DNA of 11,687 nucleotides from Lachnospiraceae bacterium UBA7188 (lineage in GTDB: Bacteria > Bacillota > Clostridia > Lachnospirales > Lachnospiraceae): assembly GCA_002490995.1 (NCBI GenBank), contig DKVC01000002.1, positions 1,543 through 13,229 on the forward strand, read 5' to 3'. A model generated the notes under the pieces. That model saw only the letters and a program-made list of their open reading frames with translations, ran no database searches and had not been told where the DNA came from. This document shows, in pieces, positions 6,340 through 11,687 of the stretch (position 1 is its first letter; each line of letters starts with the position of its first letter). A program made the translations under genes and the position numbers.

Positions 6340-7077
6340 TCACTCCAGCTTCATCGTATGAACCTTATCTTCATTTCTTACCTGAAGGCTGACGGAAGAA
6401 ATATTCTCCGCCATATCCGCATCCACCTCAATCACCAGAATGGCGTCAGCCTTCTCTCCTGCCGCTACCGTCCCCTCATAGGCTGATAGATCGTTCAGCG
6501 CCATAACGGTAAGCGCCCTTCTGGTATAGGTCTCATTCACCGTGACGCTGAATACGGCTCCGGAGCCCAATATGTCCACATTCTGCTCCTGCTCACCGGT
6601 ATTGGTAATGGAAAAATGCAGCACCAGCAGTTTCCTGCCCGCGGAAGCATTCAGCGAGAAGAAATCGCCCTCCTCAGGATAATTGTCATAAATACCCCGT
6701 TCCGTAAACGCCACTTCCACCCCTTCCGGCAGGCCTGCCACTTCCTCCAGCGTATAAGAAGAGACAGCTGCCTGCTCCTCTTTTCCCGCAGAATCCACTA
6801 CAGGCGTGTCATCCACCGGCGCCATTCCGGACGGTTCTTCCGGCTCCTGGGTTTCCGTGGGATCCTCCGGCACATAATCCTCGTCCAGCACGGTCAAATC
6901 CATCAGGCGGCTCCTGTGGTTGATGTCATATTTCATCATCGTCACGGCCACATATTCCCCTATTGCCTGTATTTCATCCCCGCTCAGATCCGGAATCTGG
7001 TTTTCCGCACATCCCGTCAAACTGACCATAAGCAACGCTGCTGCCGTTATCATTGAAAATCTTTTTTTACCTGTCAT
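6340..7077 (-). CDS. Putative surface lipoprotein with DUF4352-like C-terminal domain
   Basis: The product is 245 residues. A signal peptide MTGKKRFSMITAAALLMVSL is followed by the lipobox L20-T21-G22-C23, so the mature protein should be lipid-anchored on the outer face of the membrane. The start ATG has GAGG upstream. Residues 24-70 are mixed. Residues 70-105 are rich in acidic residues, Pro and Thr and look like a flexible linker. Residues 105-245 alternate short hydrophobic strands, with KLLVLHFSITNTGEQEQNVDI, then a segment with TVNETYTRRAL, and finally SSVSLQVRNEDKVHTMKLE. The phrase on communicating 'normal' from added terms (ITNTGEQ) is typical of the immunoglobulin-like DUF4352 and DUF5067 lipoproteins. 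I cannot assign a specific function. It has its own promoter and terminator, so it is likely monocistronic, downstream of hflX. Confidence 0.85.
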   Translation of the reverse strand: MTGKKRFSMITAAALLMVSLTGCAENQIPDLSGDEIQAIGEYVAVTMMKYDINHRSRLMDLTVLDEDYVPEDPTETQEPEEPSGMAPVDDTPVVDSAGKEEQAAVSSYTLEEVAGLPEGVEVAFTERGIYDNYPEEGDFFSLNASAGRKLLVLHFSITNTGEQEQNVDILGSGAVFSVTVNETYTRRALTVMALNDLSAYEGTVAAGEKADAILVIEVDADMAENISSVSLQVRNEDKVHTMKLE

Positions 7078-7103
7078 TTTACTGATTCCTCACCTGTTTT
7101 GTG

Positions 7104-7135
7104 GTCCGGCATCCCTTCAGGTTTACAAACCGGAC
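7104..7135 (-). promoter_or_regulatory. Hairpin in the lipoprotein leader
   Basis: GTCCGG (7104-7109) and CCGGAC (7130-7135) are perfect inverted arms; a nested GGTTT-AC-AAACC element (7120-7131) competes with them. No U-tract follows on the minus strand, so it is not a terminator. It lies in the 5' leader about 27 nt before the lipoprotein start codon and may be a structural element only. Confidence 0.35.
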
Positions 7136-7167
7136 TGACTGTACTAATCGGGGAGCCCCCTTTTCCT

Positions 7168-7196
7168 ATCATACACCATTTTTCCTCCGCCGGCAA
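7168..7196 (-). promoter_or_regulatory. Candidate sigma-A promoter of the lipoprotein gene
   Basis: The minus strand shows TTGCCG (plus 7191-7196, four of six for -35), a 17-bp spacer and TATGAT (plus 7168-7173, five of six for -10). It begins three bases past the hflX stop codon and gives a leader of about 85 nt. Confidence 0.6.
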
Positions 7197-7199
7197 GCC

Positions 7200-8528
7200 C
7201 TAAAACTTTCCTTCCACACAATACTTATCGGCATCTCCCTTATGGCATCTCACGCGCATCCATACGCCCTCTTCCCGATACTCCTGCGCCAGGACAGTTG
7301 CATTTTCCATAAAATAGGATACCACGTTCCCCCTGTCATAGGGCACCGTAAATTCCCTTTCCACCCTGTCCGCATAGACGCATTCCGCAATCATCCCCGC
7401 AAGCTCTTCAATTCCGCAGTCCAGGGACGCAGCCATGTAAATCTGCCTGTCCTTTTTCCTGGGCAGATTCTGCATCCGGCTCTTATCCGCCTTATTGTAG
7501 GCTACAATCCTGGGAATATCCCCGGCTTCCAGGTCTTTCAGCGTCTCCTCCGTGACTTCCATCTGCTGTTTATAATGCTCATCGGAAAAATCCACCACAT
7601 GGACAATCAAATCCGCACAACGGACTTCCTCCAGCGTGGAGCGGAACGCCTTGACCAGCCCATGGGGCAGCTTATCGATGAAGCCCACCGTATCCGCCAG
7701 AAAGAAAGGCCTGTTGTCAGCGGCGTTTTCCTTTTCCGAATCCCCGCCCGCCGGGCAGATACACCGCACGTTGGTATCCAGTGTGGCAAAGAGCATATCC
7801 TTCTCCAGTACGGTCTTCTCCTTATTCTCTCCGTACCGAGCCAGCATATGGTTCATAATGGTGGATTTCCCGGCATTGGTATAGCCTACCAGGGCCACCT
7901 TCGGAATCCTGGACTGGCTGCGTTTCTTGCGCATATTTTCCCTTGTCCTGGACACTTCCTCCAGTTCCTTCTTTAATTCTGATATTCTATGCTCGATTTT
8001 ACGTCTGTCCAGTTCCAGCTTCGTCTCGCCGGCACCTCTGTTGCTCACACTTCCCCTGCCGCCTGCCGCGCCTCCGCTGCCGCCCACCCGGCTTAAATTC
8101 TCCCGCATTCCCACCAGCCTGGGCAGGATATACTGGAGTCTGGCCGTCTCCACCTGGAGCTTCGCTTCCCTGGTCCTGGCTCTCAGGGCGAAAATATCCA
8201 GAATCAGATTGGTTCTGTCCAGAACCGGCAGCTTCAGCTCCCGTCCAAGATTGCGCATCTGGGAGGGCGTGAGCGCATTGTCGAAGATAACCTCTTCCGC
8301 TTCACACTGCAGCGCATACTCCCGCACTTCCTCCACTTTGCCGGTCCCGATATAAAAAGCATTGTTCACATTCTCCATGCGCTGGGTTATAATGCCTGTG
8401 ACCTGTTTCTCCGCCGCCTCCGCCAGGCTCTTCAGTTCCTCCATGGCATGCTCAAAGTCCGGTTCCTCGCCGGTGTCCAAGCCTACCAGCAGCACCTTCG
8501 TTACATCTGCAGCTGTCTCTTCCCTCAT
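7200..8528 (-). CDS. hflX: GTPase HflX (ribosome-splitting / rescue GTPase)
   Basis: HflX is a cytosolic GTPase of the Obg-HflX group that binds the 50S subunit and splits stalled ribosomes under stress. The 442-residue product has the normal order. An N-terminal HflX domain (about 10-150) contains FYIGTGKVEE and EVIFDNALTPSQ. A glycine-rich linker follows (GGSGGAAGGRGS, 149-160; NRGAGETKLELDRR, 163-176), then an alpha-helical region and the G domain. G1 is GYTNAGKS (215-222), G3 is DTVGF (279-283) and G4 is NKAD (345-348). GGAGG lies 6 nt before the ATG. Two oddities: switch I reads FATLDTNVR where FATLDPTTR or similar is usual, and about nine extra residues lie between it and G3 (CPAGGDSEKENAADNRP). 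The gene begins 28 nt after the sensor-kinase stop and is probably cotranscribed with it. Confidence 0.95.
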   Translation of the reverse strand: MREETAADVTKVLLVGLDTGEEPDFEHAMEELKSLAEAAEKQVTGIITQRMENVNNAFYIGTGKVEEVREYALQCEAEEVIFDNALTPSQMRNLGRELKLPVLDRTNLILDIFALRARTREAKLQVETARLQYILPRLVGMRENLSRVGGSGGAAGGRGSVSNRGAGETKLELDRRKIEHRISELKKELEEVSRTRENMRKKRSQSRIPKVALVGYTNAGKSTIMNHMLARYGENKEKTVLEKDMLFATLDTNVRCICPAGGDSEKENAADNRPFFLADTVGFIDKLPHGLVKAFRSTLEEVRCADLIVHVVDFSDEHYKQQMEVTEETLKDLEAGDIPRIVAYNKADKSRMQNLPRKKDRQIYMAASLDCGIEELAGMIAECVYADRVEREFTVPYDRGNVVSYFMENATVLAQEYREEGVWMRVRCHKGDADKYCVEGKF

Positions 8529-8556
8529 ATATATCCTCCTCTTCCATCACCGCAAA

Positions 8557-10038
8557 TTACGCCTTCTCCAGTTCGAACCAGAACAGTACCCCATTGGTGT
8601 AGTTTTCCACGCCGTATTTCCGGTTCATGGACTCCATAATTGCCTTCACAATGGACAGCCCCACACCGCTTCCTCCGTACTCTCTGGTACGTGCCTTGTC
8701 CACTTTATAAAATTTCTCCCACAGATGAGAAATGGACTCCTCCGGAATGGGTGTACCCGTGTTAAAGACATCCACCCTTACATGATTTTCTTCCTGGTTC
8801 AGCTTGATAATAATCTTCTTCTCCCCGCCGCAGTGATTCACCGCATTGGAAAAGTAATTCATAACCACCTCTTCCACCTTATATTCGTCTCCCCAGACAT
8901 AAATCGGCTCATACTCTTCCATGCGGACCTCAATCCCGTTCTGCTTCGTGAGAATCTCCGCCGACTGTACATAATTTTTCACCAGGGCAGTCAGGTCAAA
9001 ACGCTCCATATTCACCACATCATTCCCGAATTCCAGCTGGTTCAGGGTCAAAAGCTTCTGGACCATCTGATTCATCTTGGATGCCTCGTCCACAATAACT
9101 TCACAGTAGAATTTCTGGCTCTCCGGATCATCATTAATCCCCTCGGAAAGTCCTTCTGCATACCCCTGTATCAGCGCAATGGGTGTCTTCAGCTCATGGG
9201 ATACATTGGCCAGGAACTCCTTGCGCATCTCGTCGATTTCATTTTTCTTCTCAATATCCTTCTGCAGTTCGTTGTTGGCAGTCTTCAGCTCGGAAATAGA
9301 GCGTTCCAGAGACGCTGACAGCTTGTTGATATTTTCTCCCAGCAAATCAATCTCATTGTGGGCGCCTCCGGCATACTTGGCCTCAAAGTCAAGATGAACC
9401 ATTTTTTCCGATATCCGGTTTAATTCCAAAATGGGTTTCGTTATCTTCCCGGCAATAAACCATATGATCACACCGCCTGCCATAGTCGCCAGCACACCGA
9501 TATATGCCAGAAAACGGTTGGCAACCTTCACGCTCTCCCGGATACTTTCCACCGGTGTGCGCATGATAAAGGAAATCCCGGAATTCAGCCTTCCGTACAT
9601 CTCCAGATATTCATCCCCGCCTGCGCGCACCTTTTGGACTACATATTCGTCATCTTCCCGGATAACCTTCACCGTCTCGGAAAGGATGCCGAAAAGGTAA
9701 GCCATCAGCCGCTTTTCCAGTTCCTCCCCGCCGTTCACCGAAACATACCTCACCTGGGAATTCATGTCCATAACATATATGGTAATGTTATATACGCCGC
9801 ATATGTCGTCCAGCTCCTCCTTGAACTCGTCCGTATTGTAAGTATCGCTGTTGGCTGCCTGGCGAATGGATTCGTAAGCTGCCATAATCACATCCGTCTT
9901 GCTCCGGATATAATACTCTTCCAGAAACATGATATTGATAAACCAGCATAAAAAAACAGCGGCCATCATCAGCCCGATGAAAATCAATGCAAACTGCCGT
10001 CTGATTGAATGTTTCATATGAAAACCTGTCCCGTGCAT
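8557..10038 (-). CDS. Sensor histidine kinase (OmpR/VanR-type partner) with HAMP domain
   Basis: A membrane sensor kinase of 493 residues. Its domain order is TM1 (about 16-39), an extracellular sensor of about 135 residues (40-175), TM2 (about 176-198), HAMP (about 198-250), HisKA with NVSHELKTP (278-286; phosphoacceptor H281), and HATPase. The HATPase has an N box NYFSNAVNH (394-402), a G1 box reading FNTGTPIPEE, an F box EKFYK (441-445) and a G2 box GGSGVGLSIVK (455-465). The G1 box has N-T-G instead of D-x-G, a variant I recall from other clostridial kinases. The start at 10038 has GGAGG 8 nt upstream. An in-frame ATG at 10017 (MKHSIRRQ) is a more typical kinase start and is also plausible. 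It pairs with the response regulator 167 nt upstream. The signal sensed is unknown. Confidence 0.94.
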   Translation of the reverse strand: MHGTGFHMKHSIRRQFALIFIGLMMAAVFLCWFINIMFLEEYYIRSKTDVIMAAYESIRQAANSDTYNTDEFKEELDDICGVYNITIYVMDMNSQVRYVSVNGGEELEKRLMAYLFGILSETVKVIREDDEYVVQKVRAGGDEYLEMYGRLNSGISFIMRTPVESIRESVKVANRFLAYIGVLATMAGGVIIWFIAGKITKPILELNRISEKMVHLDFEAKYAGGAHNEIDLLGENINKLSASLERSISELKTANNELQKDIEKKNEIDEMRKEFLANVSHELKTPIALIQGYAEGLSEGINDDPESQKFYCEVIVDEASKMNQMVQKLLTLNQLEFGNDVVNMERFDLTALVKNYVQSAEILTKQNGIEVRMEEYEPIYVWGDEYKVEEVVMNYFSNAVNHCGGEKKIIIKLNQEENHVRVDVFNTGTPIPEESISHLWEKFYKVDKARTREYGGSGVGLSIVKAIMESMNRKYGVENYTNGVLFWFELEKA

Positions 10039-10111
10039 GCCCTGTGCCTCCGGCTTTTGCCTGCCTGTACCGTAAAACTGTACCAGTTATCTGCAGACGC
10101 TTCTTTGCTGC

Positions 10112-10238
10112 CCTCTTCCAGCTTGTAACCCATACCAGGGGCATGGGCTTTCAGTTACTTATCCTCTTCCAATTTGTAACCCATACCAGGGGCATGGGCT
10201 TTCAGTTACTTATCCTCTTCCAGTTTGTAGCCCATGCC
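10112..10238 (-). repeat. 51-nt in-frame tandem repeat of the response-regulator 3' end (2 full + 1 partial copies)
   Basis: Read on the minus strand, copy 1 (10238-10188) contains the last codons of the response regulator, the TAA and 24 further bases. Copy 2 (10187-10137) differs from it by three transitions. Copy 3 (10136 to about 10112) matches only the part encoding GMGYKLEE. All copies share one frame because the unit is exactly 17 codons. In copy 1, GGGGCATGGGCT (codons of the WGMG region) is exactly complementary to AGCCCATGCCCC after the stop codon: plus 10229-10240 against 10189-10200, a 12-bp perfect inverted repeat with a 28-nt spacer. At each copy junction a 9-bp stem with a 3-nt loop is possible (GCCCATGCC-CCT-GGTATGGGT). 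No U-tract is present. Confidence 0.9.
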
Positions 10239-10886
10239 CCAGATTGTCCGGATCAGTTCGCCCTTTTTTCCCATCTTGCTGCGCAGCTTCTTCACATGGG
10301 TGTCAATGGTGCGGGCATCGCCGAAATAATCATAATTCCACACATTGTTCAATATCTTCTCCCGGGAGAGGGCGATTCCCTTATTTTCCATAAAATAAGC
10401 GAGAAGCTCGAATTCCTTGTAACTGAGGTCTATGGACTCACCGTCAATCGTAACCTGGTGTGCAGCCTTGTCCAGACTGATGCCGCCGCAGCTTAAAATC
10501 TCTTCTCTGGCAGCCTGGTTGGTGCGCCGCAATATGGCCTCAATGCGCGCCACCAGAATCTTGGGACTGAATGGTTTCGTAATATATTCGTCCACTCCAA
10601 GTTCAAATCCCTGTAGCTCGTCCCTCTCGTCCGCCCTGGCCGTCAGCATGATAATGGGCACCTTGGAATAGGCCCGGATTTCCCGGCACACCTGCCATCC
10701 GTCCATCTTCGGCATCATTACGTCCAGGACTACAAGTGAGATATCCTTCTGGGCAAAGAAAACCTCCATGGCCTCCTCCCCGTCCCCGGCTTCCAGTACC
10801 TCATAATTATTTTTCACCAGGAAATCGCGCACCAGCTTACGCATCCTGCTCTCGTCGTCTACTACCAGTATCTTCAGTCTGTCCAT
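10206..10886 (-). CDS. Two-component response regulator, OmpR/PhoB family
   Basis: A cytosolic transcription factor of 226 residues. The receiver domain (about 4-118) has the acidic pair D10-D11 in VVDDE, phospho-acceptor D55 in VVLDVMMPKMDGW, switch residue T82 in MLTARAD and K104 in YITKPFSP. A winged-helix DNA-binding domain (about 130-224) carries LSYKEFELLAYFMENKG, the recognition-helix region ARTIDTHVKKLRSKM and the closing IRTIWGMGYKLE. The length is normal for the family. The start ATG at 10886 has only a loose upstream purine run (GGAAAGG at about 12 nt), so translation may depend on the preceding gene, which ends 28 nt upstream. The kinase follows on the same strand. The 3' end has been tandemly duplicated, stop codon included. 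The target genes are unknown. Confidence 0.95.
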   Translation of the reverse strand: MDRLKILVVDDESRMRKLVRDFLVKNNYEVLEAGDGEEAMEVFFAQKDISLVVLDVMMPKMDGWQVCREIRAYSKVPIIMLTARADERDELQGFELGVDEYITKPFSPKILVARIEAILRRTNQAAREEILSCGGISLDKAAHQVTIDGESIDLSYKEFELLAYFMENKGIALSREKILNNVWNYDYFGDARTIDTHVKKLRSKMGKKGELIRTIWGMGYKLEEDK

Positions 10887-10914
10887 TTCTTACACGGCCT
10901 TTCCTGTTTTTTTG

Positions 10915-11487
10915 CTAATCCTGGCTGATTTTAAGTTCCCGCTCTTTCTCGCGGATCACCTGTTCCCGCTCCGTCAGCTCCTGCTCCCAGGACGCATACC
11001 TGCTTGTCAGTGCTCTCTCGTAATTGATGACATTGGGCTGCTCGCTCACATAGGAAATAAAAAACATGGCGATAATGGCCCCCACCAGCAGTACATTCAG
11101 GATGACGGATAACGTAAAGCGCGTTTTTTCTTTATCTCTGTCCTTCTTAGATGGTGCCACTCTTTCCCGCGCAGGATTGGTATTCCCGCGCAATTCCCTG
11201 TCAAATACGATATACAGAGGAATATCCATAATGCTCTCCGGGTCTGTCCCCGGCTGTGCCAACAGAAAATCCCGCAGCTTCTGCAGGTATCGAAGCCCTA
11301 CCGGCGTCTTAAACAGGCGCTCCCGAATCGTATGTTCATAGACATATCGTATGCTTTCCGGCGAAGAATAATCGATATGTGTCTCCAGATATTCTATCTT
11401 CCGCTCTTCCTCCCATGCAACCTGCGCATCTCTCTCCGTATAGAAAAGATATCCGCCCACAGACAATGAGTTGTTTTCTGAGTTCAT
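10915..11487 (-). CDS. Conserved membrane protein with C-terminal transmembrane helix and coiled coil
   Basis: I do not recognise a named family. The 190-residue product from the ATG at 11487 (MNSENNSLSVGGYLF) has AGGGGGG 8 nt upstream. A GTG at 11517 with AGGAGG 5 nt upstream is an equally possible start, adding ten residues. Residues 1-120 are soluble and charged, with SVGGYLFYTERDAQVAWEEE (9-28), a phrase FKTPVGLRYLQKLRDFLL (59-76) and a basic stretch before the membrane. A single strong helix spans about 124-146 (LSVILNVLLVGAIIAMFFIS). The last 36 residues are a heptad-like charged coiled coil rich in Glu, Arg and Lys. It lies 28 nt upstream of the response regulator on the same strand, which suggests cotranscription and possibly an accessory role for the two-component system. 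That role is inference from position only. Confidence 0.75.
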   Translation of the reverse strand: MNSENNSLSVGGYLFYTERDAQVAWEEERKIEYLETHIDYSSPESIRYVYEHTIRERLFKTPVGLRYLQKLRDFLLAQPGTDPESIMDIPLYIVFDRELRGNTNPARERVAPSKKDRDKEKTRFTLSVILNVLLVGAIIAMFFISYVSEQPNVINYERALTSRYASWEQELTEREQVIREKERELKISQD

Positions 11488-11601
11488 CAAAATCGCCCCC
11501 CTTGCTTCATTTTTCACGTCCGCCTCCTGGATAAAGCTTGCTGTACCTGGATAGTGTAAATAATTTAGATGATCCAGCACACTGCTTTTTCACAAGATAA
11601 T

Positions 11602-11639
11602 AAAAAAGAATGCCGAAAACATCACATTTTCAGGCACTC
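11602..11639 (-). terminator. Intrinsic terminator downstream of the tRNA gene
   Basis: On the minus strand GAGTGCC and TGAAAA pair with TTTTC and GGCATTC, giving one mismatch and one bulge around a short loop. TTTTTT follows at plus 11602-11607. It starts 7 nt after the tRNA discriminator base. Confidence 0.85.
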
Positions 11640-11646
11640 TAAATAA

Positions 11647-11687
11647 TAGCGAGAGGGGGATTCGAACCCTCGACACTGCGGGTATGA
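11647..11687 (-). tRNA. tRNA-Met (anticodon CAT), 3' part only
   Basis: The minus strand starts TCATACCCGCA and continues through a variable loop (GTGTC). The T arm is GAGGG-TTCGAAT-CCCCC, the acceptor 3' strand is TCTCGCT and the discriminator base is A. Counting back from the invariant TTCGAAT with a 5-nt variable loop puts T33 at the window edge and C34-A35-T36 at 11686-11684, hence Met (elongator, initiator or the Ile-CAT type cannot be separated without the 5' half). The T stem has one A-C mismatch. CCA is not encoded. The 5' half lies outside the window. Confidence 0.8.

Noticed and set aside
7101..7976. Plus-strand open frame of 291 codons, and a similar one of 318 codons at 8362-9318.
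   Set aside because: Both are antisense to hflX and the sensor kinase, whose motifs are unambiguous, and show no recognisable protein features.
10112..10238. Regular 51-nt repeats considered as a CRISPR array.
   Set aside because: The copies are directly adjacent with no spacers, contain coding sequence of the response regulator and number fewer than three complete units.
11647..11687. Alternative reading as a tRNA-Ser or tRNA-Leu with a long variable arm (ATAC-CCGCA-GTGT stem).
   Set aside because: Counting from the T arm with a 5-nt variable loop places T33-CAT-A37 exactly where an anticodon loop should be, and the discriminator is A, not the G usual in tRNA-Ser. The missing 5' half would settle it.

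Overview
The window reads as a chromosomal piece of a low-to-mid GC Firmicute of the Clostridia, most like a gut Lachnospiraceae. Support comes from strong AGGAGG-type ribosome binding sites, sigma-A promoters, a lysine (L-box) riboswitch, U-tract terminators, HflX, an OmpR/VanR-type two-component pair and a cytoplasmic GH29 fucosidase. The family assignment is inference from style; I could not run a search. All genes except the fucosidase lie on the minus strand.

Positions 1-854 hold the N-terminal 284 codons of a MATE exporter that runs off the left edge. Behind it, 855-1382 has no gene. It contains an imperfect tandem repeat of about 110 nt and a nested hairpin followed by a U-tract. Positions 1383-1820 are the C-terminal remnant of a GH13 oligo-1,6-glucosidase-like enzyme without a catalytic barrel, and 1821-1982 is unexplained. 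deoC (1983-2651) follows. Next comes an NhaC-superfamily transporter (2806-4419) whose leader carries a complete regulatory chain: sigma-A promoter, lysine riboswitch aptamer (4635-4804), intrinsic terminator (4556-4583) and a second strong hairpin near the ribosome binding site. This makes the transporter a probable lysine importer rather than a plain Na+/H+ antiporter.

A divergent promoter drives a compact plus-strand GH29 alpha-L-fucosidase (5009-6034). It converges on a lipoprotein gene (6340-7077, minus), and the intergenic gap contains several inverted repeats and the lipoprotein terminator. The lipoprotein has its own likely promoter just beyond the hflX stop codon.

The right part is a probable operon read leftward: conserved membrane protein (10915-11487), response regulator (10206-10886), sensor kinase (8557-10038) and hflX (7200-8528). 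It lies downstream of a tRNA-Met(CAT) gene cut by the right edge, with its terminator present. The most unusual feature sits between response regulator and kinase. The last codons of the regulator, with the stop codon, are present in two tandem 51-nt copies plus a third partial copy. The third copy stays open in frame to a TGA that overlaps an in-frame ATG of the kinase as ATGA. This suggests that an in-frame expansion cut short a formerly overlapping, translationally coupled gene pair.

I did not find a defence island, CRISPR array, insertion sequence or phage gene.
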